Both the position numbers and the translations under genes were made by a program. From an uncultured Clostridia bacterium (GTDB lineage Bacteria; Bacillota; Clostridia; Christensenellales; Borkfalkiaceae), in assembly GCA_937912025.1 (NCBI GenBank), contig CALDOZ010000026.1:1-64000 (forward strand): a DNA stretch of 64,000 bases, given 5' to 3'. The notes under the pieces are model-generated. The model was given only the letters and a program-made list of their open reading frames with translations, ran no database searches and was not told the origin of the DNA. Positions 8,310 through 16,717 of this stretch are shown piece by piece (within the stretch, counting starts at the first letter, position 1; the number at the start of each line of letters is the position of its first letter).

Positions 8310-9311
8310 TTATTCAGGTTTATAAAGTCCTACTTTTCTATATACTTTCGAGAGAGTTCTTCTCGCTATTTTATTTGCCTTTTCAGCGCCGTTAATCATA
8401 ATGCCGTTTAAATATTGCTTATCGGCTAAAAGTTGCATGCGTTTTTGAGAAATAGGTTTAAGACCTTCGGCAACGGCTTCGCCAACCTTAATTTTAAAGT
8501 CGCCGTAACCTTTGCCTTCAAATTCACTAACGGCATCTTCTACGCTAACGCCGGCAAATACCGAATAAATGGTAAGTAAGTTACTAATTCCAGGCTTATT
8601 TTCAAGGTCATAAATAATTTTATTATCACTATCGGTAACCGCGCGCTTAAACTTACGGATAATAGTATCGGTATCATCGTACATAGATATGTATGCGTTC
8701 AAATTTTCGTCAGACTTACTCATTTTTTTAGTTGGGTCAGCAAGCGACATAATTTTTGCACCATATTTAGGGAAAATTGGCTCTGGAACAACGAAAGTGT
8801 CTGAATATCTTGAATTAAACCTAATTGCTAAGTCACGCGTTAATTCAATGTGTTGTTTTTGATCAGCGCCAACGGGAACGACTGACGTTCCATATAATAA
8901 AATATCAGATGCCATAAGCACGGGATAATCCATAAGACCCATATTGATATTATCGGCGTGAGAACGCGATTTATCTTTAAACTGAGTCATTCTATTAAGT
9001 TCGCCGGGATAAGTTATCGTATTTAAAATCCAAGTGAGTTCTGCGTGAGCGGGAACGTGCGATTGAACGAACATTATGCACTTTTCAGGGTCAACACCGC
9101 AAGCGATATAAAGCGCTAAAAGTTCAAGCGTTGCTTGACGGAGTTTTGCAGGTTCTTGTTTAACTGTTAAACAATGAAGATCTGCAATTGAATAAATACA
9201 ATTATACTCGTCTTGAAGTTTTACGAAGTTGTTTATTGCGCCAACGTAATTACCGATTGTTGGAATACCGCTTGGTTGAACGGCGCTAAATAACGTTTTT
9301 TTGTTTTCCAT
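8310..9311 (-). CDS. trpS: Tryptophanyl-tRNA synthetase
   Basis: A 333-residue class Ic aminoacyl-tRNA synthetase that charges tRNA-Trp in the cytoplasm. The HIGH-equivalent TIGN is at residues 18-21 (PSGIPTIGNY). The KMSKS loop appears intact as PTKKMSKSDEN near residue 195. GADQKQHIELTRD, a hallmark of tryptophan recognition, is also present. Length and domain order are normal. It is the first gene of the operon reaching rlmD. The leader is short and has no T-box, unlike trpS genes in some Firmicutes. Confidence 0.97.
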   Translation of the reverse strand: MENKKTLFSAVQPSGIPTIGNYVGAINNFVKLQDEYNCIYSIADLHCLTVKQEPAKLRQATLELLALYIACGVDPEKCIMFVQSHVPAHAELTWILNTITYPGELNRMTQFKDKSRSHADNINMGLMDYPVLMASDILLYGTSVVPVGADQKQHIELTRDLAIRFNSRYSDTFVVPEPIFPKYGAKIMSLADPTKKMSKSDENLNAYISMYDDTDTIIRKFKRAVTDSDNKIIYDLENKPGISNLLTIYSVFAGVSVEDAVSEFEGKGYGDFKIKVGEAVAEGLKPISQKRMQLLADKQYLNGIMINGAEKANKIARRTLSKVYRKVGLYKPE

Positions 9312-9348
9312 AATACACCAAAGTAATAAATTTTATTGTCTTTATGTT

Positions 9349-9377
9349 ATTCTAACATAAGTGCAAGTTAAAATCAA
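9349..9377 (-). promoter_or_regulatory. Sigma-A promoter for the trpS operon
   Basis: On the minus strand TTGATT (9372-9377) and TAGAAT (9349-9354) are separated by 17 bases. The predicted leader of about 30 bases leaves no room for a T-box riboswitch. Confidence 0.75.
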
Positions 9378-9408
9378 ACTTTATAAGCACTTTTTTTTAA
9401 CATTCACA

Positions 9409-10302
9409 CTATTTCACAATATTTTCTAATATCGTTTTAAAGTCTACGAGCGATATTTGTTGACGTTTTTTAAAAAACGGCTGAATTTTTCCATTTAAAA
9501 TTCCGTTTGGTATTTCCATTGCCGTTTCGTTATAAAGTTTATTAATTGCTTTATCGATTGAAATTTCATTCTTATTAGTTATTGCCTTATAACATCTTCT
9601 CGCATCGATATATGGTGATAAAAATGCAAAAATTACCGTGAAAACTTCGTCGTTTTCGTTTTCAAAATAATCGTTTTGAGCAATAATTTGAGGAGCGGAA
9701 TAACTACATAGCGGATAGTCAAAGTCAAGAAAGAAATCTAAAATATAATCGTTTAATTCATTATCAAGATAATTATAAAACTTAACGTGATTATTATTTT
9801 TAAAGTTTAAGTTTGAAGCAACTAAATTATTTAAAATTGGTAAGCCAATTTTTTTGGCAATAATAAGCGCTAACGTAAAAACGTTATCAATATCACAACA
9901 AGTAAAATTAACCTTACAATTTTCTTCAATCAATTCTAAATTTAACAAATCAACGTAAATTGACGTTAATAACGATATTATTGACGAAATTTCGCTAAAT
10001 AAGTCTTTTCTACTAAAAATATAATCAGTATACACGGCATTTTCGCCATCAAAAAGTTCAACAACCGCTATATTATCGTCAAGACAAACTACACTTGATG
10101 GAAATTGGGTATTTTTCAAATTATCAAACGCATTTTTATCTAATTTATCACCCGTTAAATATTCGTACGTTTTTGTAATACGCGTATTAAAATCAAGGTC
10201 AGAAATTAGCGATAAAAATTCACCGTCAATACATTTAAAATCGGCAGGTAAAGAATACCCACCGATTGTTATGTTGTTTTTAAAAACATTAATACTTTTC
10301 AT
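9409..10302 (-). CDS. Degenerate threonine-synthase-like protein
   Basis: This 297-residue protein is shorter than threonine synthase (about 450-500) but keeps recognisable landmarks. VVELFDGENAVYTDY resembles the ELFHGPTLAFKD block, and IAKKIGLPILNNLVASNLN resembles the cofactor-phosphate and AKKMGLPI...ATN block further on. The pyridoxal-phosphate lysine of AFKD is replaced (VYTD), so classical catalysis is not expected. The open frame is intact, which argues for a retained non-enzymatic or altered role rather than a fresh pseudogene. It abuts the P-loop gene by one base. The homology is my reading of two blocks by eye; moderate to low certainty. Confidence 0.4.
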   Translation of the reverse strand: MKSINVFKNNITIGGYSLPADFKCIDGEFLSLISDLDFNTRITKTYEYLTGDKLDKNAFDNLKNTQFPSSVVCLDDNIAVVELFDGENAVYTDYIFSRKDLFSEISSIISLLTSIYVDLLNLELIEENCKVNFTCCDIDNVFTLALIIAKKIGLPILNNLVASNLNFKNNNHVKFYNYLDNELNDYILDFFLDFDYPLCSYSAPQIIAQNDYFENENDEVFTVIFAFLSPYIDARRCYKAITNKNEISIDKAINKLYNETAMEIPNGILNGKIQPFFKKRQQISLVDFKTILENIVK

Positions 10303-10715
10303 TATTTTGCGTAACGTTTTGCATAAGAAGGAAGTTCTTCTTTTGTAGCGCTTAAAGAAATAACCATTTTAAGTTCAGGATATTCTTTTTGAAGTTGTTT
10401 AATTGCTTTAAATACTCTTTGACCACCGCGAAGTTTATCGCCGATAATTCTTCTAAATCCGTCAATAAAAATATATTCTATATCGCTATTACCTGCAAGT
10501 AAGCCATTGATAAAACCTATAAACGCTTGATAATTATCGATACCGTGTTCTTCAGTATAAACGCATCTTACGTTAAAGTTAATACTAACTGTACTCATAC
10601 GTTTATCAGTAACAAAAACAACGTTACCTTTTGCTACGTCTGCTGCTTTATTGACTTCGTCAATCATAATTTTGGTTTTACCGAATCCTTTAGGTCCGTA
10701 AACGATTTTAATCAT
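10302..10715 (-). CDS. Small P-loop NTPase of unknown role
   Basis: A 137-residue single-domain P-loop protein. Walker A is GPKGFGKTK close to the N-terminus, and a Walker-B-like strand IEYIFIDGF lies in the middle. Nothing else is attached. Similar short ATP-binding proteins in Clostridia are sometimes labelled PilT-like, but no pilus genes are here. I place the start at the ATG at 10713-10715, because GGAGG (complement of 10727-10731) lies 11 bases upstream; the longer ATG at 10733 contains that Shine-Dalgarno inside its own codons and has none before it. It overlaps the next gene by one base. Confidence 0.65.
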   Translation of the reverse strand: MIKIVYGPKGFGKTKIMIDEVNKAADVAKGNVVFVTDKRMSTVSINFNVRCVYTEEHGIDNYQAFIGFINGLLAGNSDIEYIFIDGFRRIIGDKLRGGQRVFKAIKQLQKEYPELKMVISLSATKEELPSYAKRYAK

Positions 10716-10871
10716 TGTAAGGTAATCCTCCATTTATTTGTTAATATTATTATAAAGCATAATTTTACATTTTTCAATAGCAAAAAGTGAAATTTATTGA
10801 AAATATTTAAAAAATTTAAGTGAAAATATCTTTTATAACCTTATTAAATGTAAAATTTTTACTAATTAGTA

Positions 10872-12059
10872 TTATTTAACGCTTTTAATAAACTCTTTAA
10901 AGCGGTCAAGACCTTTTTCAATATCTTCCATAGAAACTGCGTATGATAAACGAACGTAACCGTCGGCATGGAATGGAAGACCTGGAATTAATGCTACTCC
11001 ACTATCAATAATAGCGTCGGCAAAAGCCATACTACCGTCAATTTTCTTACCATTAACTTCTTTGCCTATAAACGGAGTAATATCAACGAACAAGTAGAAA
11101 GCGCCTTCAGGTTTAATATATTTAAGCCCCATTTCATCAAAACGCTTCATCATATATTGACGGCGTTTATCAAAATTTGCGTTCATTTCGCTAACAATTT
11201 CTTCGCCCGTTGATAACGCTGTAACGGTAGCGTATTGAGCAAACGACGTTGCGTTGCTAGTCGTATGACCTTGCACGCGTGAAATTACCGATGCTAATGC
11301 CTTTGGAGCGGCAAGATAACCAATTCTCCAACCCGTCATTGAATACGTTTTAGATACGCCGTTAATTACAACGGTATTTTCTTTCATATAATCAGAAACG
11401 GAAGCGATAGAAACGTGTTTTTTGCCATCATATATAAGTTTTTCGTAAATTTCGTCTGATATAACTACTAAATTATATTTCTCAACGACTTTTGCGAGCG
11501 CTTTTAACTCTTCAAGCGAATAGACTGCACCCGTTGGGTTACAAGGCGAGTTAAGCATAATGCAAGTAGTTTTATCGGTAATAGCGTTTTCAAGTTCTTC
11601 AGCAGTCATTTTATAACCGTTTTCAGCCTTAGTATTAACTATAACCGTTTTACCACCGCAAATTTTTACTTGTTCTTCATATGTAAACCAAAACGGAGCT
11701 GGTATAATTACTTCATCTCCATCGTCAACAAGCGCGTAAACGGCGTGGAAAAGAGATGCCTTTGCGCCGTCCGACACGATTATTTGTTCTGGAGTATATA
11801 TAAGTCCGTTATCTTGCTCAAATTTTTTACAAATGGCTTTACGAAGTTCAGGCATACCCGCCACCGGAGTATATTTAGTAAAACCAATATCAAGCGCGTG
11901 TTTTGCGCTTTCTATAATATAGTTAGGCGTATTACAATCAGGCTCACCAGCGGTAAAACCTATAATACTTTTGCCTTCTTGTTTTAACTGCTTTACTTTA
12001 GCGGTAATATCAAGCGTCATTGATGCGGGAATTGATTTTGCTTTTGCTGAAATTTTCAT
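10872..12059 (-). CDS. Pyridoxal-phosphate aminotransferase, aspartate aminotransferase type
   Basis: A 395-residue class I/II fold-type I aminotransferase. Landmarks: substrate-loop SIIGFTAGEPDCNTP near residues 35-48, cofactor-binding NSPCNPTGA, the Asp-x-x-Tyr segment SDEIYEKL, and the Schiff-base lysine in SKTYSMTGWRIGY. It matches the thermostable Bacillus/Clostridia AspB-like subgroup, which transfers amino groups between aspartate or aromatic amino acids and 2-oxoglutarate. Cytoplasmic. It is 56 bases downstream of prfA on the same strand, perhaps with its own promoter. Exact substrate preference cannot be read from sequence. Confidence 0.9.
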   Translation of the reverse strand: MKISAKAKSIPASMTLDITAKVKQLKQEGKSIIGFTAGEPDCNTPNYIIESAKHALDIGFTKYTPVAGMPELRKAICKKFEQDNGLIYTPEQIIVSDGAKASLFHAVYALVDDGDEVIIPAPFWFTYEEQVKICGGKTVIVNTKAENGYKMTAEELENAITDKTTCIMLNSPCNPTGAVYSLEELKALAKVVEKYNLVVISDEIYEKLIYDGKKHVSIASVSDYMKENTVVINGVSKTYSMTGWRIGYLAAPKALASVISRVQGHTTSNATSFAQYATVTALSTGEEIVSEMNANFDKRRQYMMKRFDEMGLKYIKPEGAFYLFVDITPFIGKEVNGKKIDGSMAFADAIIDSGVALIPGLPFHADGYVRLSYAVSMEDIEKGLDRFKEFIKSVK

Positions 12060-12115
12060 ATTAACCTCGTGTTTTGTAATTTTAAGTGTATAAAAATATA
12101 TATTTTAACTAATTC

Positions 12116-13183
12116 TTATTCTTCATTTAAAAGTTTTGCTTCTCTGTCGGCAATGGCTAAAGCGTCTATCATTTCAAAAATATCGCCGTTTAAAAAGTTT
12201 TCAAGCGAATAAATCGTGTAGCCAATTCTATGGTCGGTAATTCTACCTTGTGGGAAGTTATACGTTCTTATGCGCTCTGACCTATCCCCCGTACCAATTT
12301 GACTTTTTCTATTTTCGTCATACTCTTTACGGTATTGACTATTATAATAATCATAAAGACGGCTTTTTAAAACTTTAAGCGCTTTTTCACGGTTTTTAAT
12401 TTGCGACCTTTCGTCTTGACAAGTAACGACTATACCCGTTGGCAAATGCGTCATACGAATACAACTTTCCGTTTTATTAACGTGTTGACCACCAGCGCCA
12501 GACGCTCTGTAAGTGTCAATTTTAAGGTCTTTTTCTTCAATTTTAACTTCAACGTCTTCAACTTCGGGTAGCACCGCCACCGTTGCAGTTGACGTTTGTA
12601 TTCTTCCTTGCGACTCAGTTTCAGGAACGCGTTGAACACGGTGAACGCCACTTTCGTACTTCATTTTAGCGTAAACGTCTTTACCGCTTATTGAAAAAGT
12701 TACTTCTTTAATACCGCCAAGTTCCGTAGTATTTGAGTCAATTTCTTCACTTTTCCAACGCATTTTATCGGCAAAGTTAACGTACATTCTATAAAGTTCG
12801 TATGCAAACAACGCCGCTTCTTCACCACCCGCGCCCGCGCGTATTTCCACTATAACGTTCTTATCATCGTTAGGGTCTTTTGGAATAAGTAAAATTTTAA
12901 GTTCGGCTTCCGCCGTTTCTATTTTTGATTTAAGTTCTTTTATTTCTTCATATAAAAGTTCTTTCATGTCGCCGTCTTTTTCAAGGTCGTAAGACTGTTC
13001 GGCAAGTTGTTTTTCTTCGTTATATTTTTTTAATTCTTTATATTTTTCAACAGTTTCTTCAAGCGACGAAATTTCTTTTGCGTACTTTCTGTACTGCTCA
13101 ATGTCCGAAATTACGGCAGGGTCAAGCATAAGTTCATTAAGTTTTTCGTATCTCAACAAAATATTTTCAAGTTTACTCGTCAT
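12116..13183 (-). CDS. prfA: Peptide chain release factor 1
   Basis: A 355-residue release factor that recognises UAA and UAG and triggers peptide release. The GGQ motif is present (SGAGGQHVNKTES), as are EIRAGAGGEEAALFAYEL and VHRVQRVPETESQGRIQTS of the RF1 type. The anticodon-like domain 2 is present and full length. No frameshift site of the RF2 kind is seen. Its start overlaps the end of the DUF1385-PrmC fusion gene by 4 bases, coupling the factor to the enzyme that methylates its GGQ glutamine. Confidence 0.97.
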   Translation of the reverse strand: MTSKLENILLRYEKLNELMLDPAVISDIEQYRKYAKEISSLEETVEKYKELKKYNEEKQLAEQSYDLEKDGDMKELLYEEIKELKSKIETAEAELKILLIPKDPNDDKNVIVEIRAGAGGEEAALFAYELYRMYVNFADKMRWKSEEIDSNTTELGGIKEVTFSISGKDVYAKMKYESGVHRVQRVPETESQGRIQTSTATVAVLPEVEDVEVKIEEKDLKIDTYRASGAGGQHVNKTESCIRMTHLPTGIVVTCQDERSQIKNREKALKVLKSRLYDYYNSQYRKEYDENRKSQIGTGDRSERIRTYNFPQGRITDHRIGYTIYSLENFLNGDIFEMIDALAIADREAKLLNEE

Positions 13184-14991
13184 ACTTTCTCCGCCTTAAT
13201 AATTCTATCTAAACCGTTAATATCTTTTATAATCTCAACGTTTTTAAAGTTGTTAGACGCAATTAAAATATCTTTAATTTGCTCGCTCTCGTTAATACCA
13301 TATTCAATAAACAATAGCCCGCCGTCGTTTAAAAATTTTGCGCCGTCATTTGCTATAATACGGTAAAAATCTAACCCGTCTTGACCACCGTCTAACGCGA
13401 TAATAGGCTCAAACTTAACTTCACGTTGTAAATTTTCTATATCGCTCGATTTAACGTACGGTGGGTTTGAAATAATTACGTCAAACTTACCGCTAACGTT
13501 ATTAAACATATCCGACTGAATAAAATTCACGTTAGCGCCGTTGTTTTTAGCGTTAACTTTTGCAATTTCAAGCGCTTTTTCGCTAATATCAACGGCAGTT
13601 ACAGTTGCGTTTGACTGTTTATTTATAGTAATCGCTATCGCTCCGCTACCAGTGCACATATCTAGAACAGTTGTGTTTGAGTTTATATTTTTTAATGTAA
13701 TCGCAACGAGTTCTTCCGTTTCAGCGCGTGGAATAAGAACGTTTTCGTTAACTATAAAGTCGTATCCGTAAAAATTGGCGTTACCTAAAACGTATGAAAG
13801 AGGCATTCCGCTAAGTCTTTTAACTGAAAGCATAGCAACTTCTTCAACTTGCTTAGGGGTTACCGTTATTTTTTTATTATACACTTCGCTTCGTTTAACG
13901 TTAAGCGTTATAGCAACGAGCCATTCGGCATCACTACTATCAATACCCTTTTTAGAAAATGCTTTTTTTACTTTTTCAGTTAACGTTGCAACGCTACCGC
14001 TTACTTCAAACTTAGTAGTTTTAATTGATTGGTCGTTATCCATTTCTAAAACGGTATTAAATGCTTTAATTGCAACTTCAATCATTTCGTCGTCAGGTTC
14101 ACGAGTAGTTAAACGTTGAAGTAATAACCCAGGCAATTTTAAAACGTATACCCATTTACTTTGAGTTTTAGATATCGCTTTTAAAATTTCATACGAAACA
14201 CCTGCTACTAATGGCAAGCACGCAAGTTTAACAATAAACCTAAACGCATTACCTAAAACGCCTTCAAACGTAACGTTTATAGAAATGAGCAATGAATTTA
14301 CAAGCGCAAATACCAAAATACTTATCGTCATAACGATAAACATAAAGGTTGTACCGCATCTATTGTGTACGCGACTGCATTTTTTTACGTTTTCAACGGT
14401 AAGTTCAAGACCGTTTTCATAAGCAGATATCGTTTTATGCTCAGCGCCGTGATACATATAAGTACGCCTAATGTCTTTTAGTAGCGAAGTTAGTAAAACG
14501 TAGGAAATAAAAATTATTATACGAACTAAGCCTTCAACTAAAAAATACCATACGCTGTCTTTTTCAATAAACGTTAATAGGTCTGCAATTTTTTGTGGCA
14601 AAAAGAAAAATAAAAATAGAGAGAGCGCCAAGCCTATAAACACGCTTAAATATATTGCAAAATCAAAACTACTGCTTTTCTTTTTACCGTTTTTGATAAT
14701 ATTATCAAAATCAGACGTTTCATCATCACCAAAAACGGACGCAGAGCGCATCAAAATTTTAGTTCCCGTAATTAGCGAACTAAACAATGAAACAACCCCA
14801 CGAACTAAAGGTAGTTTTAAAAATTTATTTTGTTTTTCAGGTGGCGTTAACCTTGACGACTCTACTATAATTTTACCGCTATCGTCTCTAACGGCGGTTG
14901 CAAGCGCTGTTTTACCGCGCATCATAACGCCTTCAATAACCGCTTGACCACCAATAGAAGTCGTACACTTTTTATTTTCTTTTATGGGCAT
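13180..14991 (-). CDS. prmC: Fusion: DUF1385 (YqhQ-like) membrane protein + release-factor glutamine methyltransferase PrmC
   Basis: One 603-residue frame joins two proteins that are normally separate adjacent genes. Residues 1 to about 320 are DUF1385: GGQAVIEGVMMRG near 14-26, two membrane hairpins (about 108-135 and 145-170) and MYHGAEHKTISAYE near 179-192. Residues about 335-603 are PrmC/HemK: an N-terminal helical domain, SAM-binding LDMCTGSGAIAI at 443-454 and catalytic NPPY at 509-512. PrmC N5-methylates the GGQ glutamine of release factors. No stop, start or Shine-Dalgarno lies at the join. The fusion would place PrmC at the membrane. It overlaps prfA by 4 bases; rpmE follows the usual gene order upstream. 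Confidence 0.9.
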   Translation of the reverse strand: MPIKENKKCTTSIGGQAVIEGVMMRGKTALATAVRDDSGKIIVESSRLTPPEKQNKFLKLPLVRGVVSLFSSLITGTKILMRSASVFGDDETSDFDNIIKNGKKKSSSFDFAIYLSVFIGLALSLFLFFFLPQKIADLLTFIEKDSVWYFLVEGLVRIIIFISYVLLTSLLKDIRRTYMYHGAEHKTISAYENGLELTVENVKKCSRVHNRCGTTFMFIVMTISILVFALVNSLLISINVTFEGVLGNAFRFIVKLACLPLVAGVSYEILKAISKTQSKWVYVLKLPGLLLQRLTTREPDDEMIEVAIKAFNTVLEMDNDQSIKTTKFEVSGSVATLTEKVKKAFSKKGIDSSDAEWLVAITLNVKRSEVYNKKITVTPKQVEEVAMLSVKRLSGMPLSYVLGNANFYGYDFIVNENVLIPRAETEELVAITLKNINSNTTVLDMCTGSGAIAITINKQSNATVTAVDISEKALEIAKVNAKNNGANVNFIQSDMFNNVSGKFDVIISNPPYVKSSDIENLQREVKFEPIIALDGGQDGLDFYRIIANDGAKFLNDGGLLFIEYGINESEQIKDILIASNNFKNVEIIKDINGLDRIIKAEKV

Positions 14992-15058
14992 AAAAATTTT
15001 AATACCTTTTATAATTTTACCTTGTTTTTAAGTAGTTTTACGGCACGTTTATTAAAAT

Positions 15059-15083
15059 GGCTCTATGAGTATATCATAGAGCC
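15059..15083 (-). terminator. Intrinsic terminator after rpmE
   Basis: GGCTCTATGA and its exact complement enclose a 5-base loop, followed on the minus strand by an AT-rich tract. It separates rpmE transcription from the DUF1385-PrmC gene. Confidence 0.8.
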
Positions 15084-15120
15084 GATTAATTATACCGCAA
15101 AAGGTATACTTTTCAAGGTG

Positions 15121-15324
15121 TTAAATACCATATCTTTTCTTAAATTTATCAACACGTCCGCCAGCATCAACAAGTTTTTGTTTACCGGTAAAGAACGGGT
15201 GGCATTTAGAGCAGATATCAACCTTAATTACGTCGGCTTTCTTAGTAGAGCCAGACATAAACGTAGCGCCACATGCGCATTGTACTTTAACTGTGTGGTA
15301 TTCAGGATGAATATGTTCTTTCAT
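15121..15324 (-). CDS. rpmE: 50S ribosomal protein L31 (zinc-binding type)
   Basis: A 67-residue bL31 with the usual opening [18 protein letters not shown]. Zinc-ligand cysteines are at CACG and CSKCHPF, so this is the C+ zinc form rather than the zinc-independent paralogue. It binds the central protuberance of the large subunit and bridges to 30S. Single gene with its own promoter (15357-15385) and terminator (15059-15083). Neighbouring prmC and prfA match the conserved Clostridia order. Confidence 0.97.
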   Translation of the reverse strand: MKEHIHPEYHTVKVQCACGATFMSGSTKKADVIKVDICSKCHPFFTGKQKLVDAGGRVDKFKKRYGI

Positions 15325-15356
15325 AATATCACCTCTTCAATATTTATTACCACGAT

Positions 15357-15385
15357 ATTATATATTAATTTTTATATAAAGTCAA
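15357..15385 (-). promoter_or_regulatory. rpmE promoter
   Basis: Minus strand TTGACT (15380-15385), 17-base spacer, TATAAT (15357-15362). GAGGTGAT precedes the rpmE ATG. Apart from this promoter and the one at 15575, the 302-base gap 15325-15626 holds only AT-rich DNA with no convincing ORF or structured RNA. Confidence 0.85.
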
Positions 15386-15574
15386 ACGTTTTTTATTCCA
15401 TTTGCAAGTCTTTTTTAAATTTTTCAATTTTTATTTCTTTAACTCATTTTTTAATTGCATGCAATATTTTAAAATTATTAATTAAAATTTAATACGAATT
15501 TTGTAAAATTAAATTAAATTCAACAATAAAACTCAACTCTACAAATTGAAGAGTTATTATTTTTGCTTTTTTAG

Positions 15575-15603
15575 TTGCAAAAAAGAAATATTTGATATAT
15601 ACT
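15575..15603 (+). promoter_or_regulatory. Promoter for the alcohol-dehydrogenase-like gene
   Basis: TTGCAA (15575-15580), 17-base spacer, TATACT (15598-15603). An AAAGGAG ribosome binding site follows 7 bases before the ATG at 15627. Confidence 0.75.
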
Positions 15604-15626
15604 CTTTGTAAATAAAAGGAGTAGTT

Positions 15627-16640
15627 ATGATAGCTTGGCAAATTACATCACCAAACGAAATAGGTAAAATTAACGTAACTGAAAATCTTGAACACGTTGA
15701 CGACGTTAAGGTTAAAGTAACTAAATGTTTTATAACAAGGCAAGATATTTCAACTTACACGTCTAAACCTAAAAATAGCGAAGGTATTATCCCCGGTCAT
15801 ATTGCTATTGGTCAAATTACCGAAACGCTTCAAGATAGCGTTTACTTTAAAAAGAATAGCAAAGTTTATATTGACCCCGTTAAAGCTTGCAAGTCGTGCG
15901 TTAACTGCTTAGCAGGCGACGAAAACAATTGCCGTGATATTCAGTTTGCTGGACGTGATTACAGCGGTTATCTAAAAGAGTTTGCCGTTATTCCTAAAGA
16001 GTCTGCGCATATACTTCCCCCAAACGTTTCTGAAAACGACGCTTTATTTATTAACGATATTTCAATAGCGCTTAGTATTATTGACAAACTTAAAATTAAT
16101 AAGGGCGACCACGTTGCTATTATTGGTGGAAATATTTTTGCTAATATTTTAGCGCAAATTATCGCCTACTATCAAGCAGTTCCTATTATTATTGATAATA
16201 ATGAAAAAAATCTTGATATTGCAACTAAGTGCGGTATATACTACACTATTTTAGCAGATAAAAACGTAGAAAATGAAGTTATAACTATTACGGGCGCTAG
16301 AAAATGCCGTAAAGTTATCTATATTACTGAAAGCGGAATCAATTTTGATTTGGTTGGTAAACTTTCAGCAACTAACGCAACCGTTGGCGTATCTGGTAGC
16401 ATTGGTTTAAAGGCTAAACTTAATATTGATATCGGTTTAATTAAACAACTTAACGTTATGTTTATAACGTGCGGATATGGTAACTGCTCTGCTAGTATTA
16501 ACTTACTTGCTCAAAAAGCCATTAAACTTACAGAGTTTAAAATACCAGAATTTAAGTTTGATTATATTAATAAACAGTTTGAAAATTTTGCTAAACACTC
16601 TGCTGACGAAGGTCACGAATTTATTGTAAACATGCTTTAA
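15627..16640 (+). CDS. Medium-chain dehydrogenase-like protein with altered catalytic zinc site
   Basis: A 337-residue MDR-superfamily protein: an N-terminal GroES-like domain, then a Rossmann domain (HVAIIGGNIFANILAQI near 170). The structural-zinc cysteine cluster is intact (CKSCVNCLAGDENNC). The catalytic site is not: the usual CGICGTD reads CFITRQD and the GHE motif reads GHIAIG, so the Glu is gone. NAD(P)-dependent zinc alcohol dehydrogenase activity is therefore doubtful, though nucleotide binding may remain. It is an isolated plus-strand gene with its own promoter and terminator. Family placement is secure; function is not. Confidence 0.8.
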   Translation: MIAWQITSPNEIGKINVTENLEHVDDVKVKVTKCFITRQDISTYTSKPKNSEGIIPGHIAIGQITETLQDSVYFKKNSKVYIDPVKACKSCVNCLAGDENNCRDIQFAGRDYSGYLKEFAVIPKESAHILPPNVSENDALFINDISIALSIIDKLKINKGDHVAIIGGNIFANILAQIIAYYQAVPIIIDNNEKNLDIATKCGIYYTILADKNVENEVITITGARKCRKVIYITESGINFDLVGKLSATNATVGVSGSIGLKAKLNIDIGLIKQLNVMFITCGYGNCSASINLLAQKAIKLTEFKIPEFKFDYINKQFENFAKHSADEGHEFIVNML

Positions 16641-16671
16641 TTTTTAATTAAATAATTAAAAACATAAAATG

Positions 16672-16700
16672 CGTTACGTTTTGTAACGTATTTTTTTATT
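16672..16700 (+). terminator. Intrinsic terminator after the dehydrogenase-like gene
   Basis: CGTTAC and GTAACG flank a GTTTT loop and are followed by TATTTTTTTATT on the plus strand. Confidence 0.75.
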
Positions 16701-16717
16701 AAATAACGTAAAATTTG

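Noticed and set aside
9312..9408. Possible tryptophan T-box in front of trpS
   Set aside because: The leader after the promoter is only about 30 bases, with no stem I, no specifier loop and no T-box sequence.
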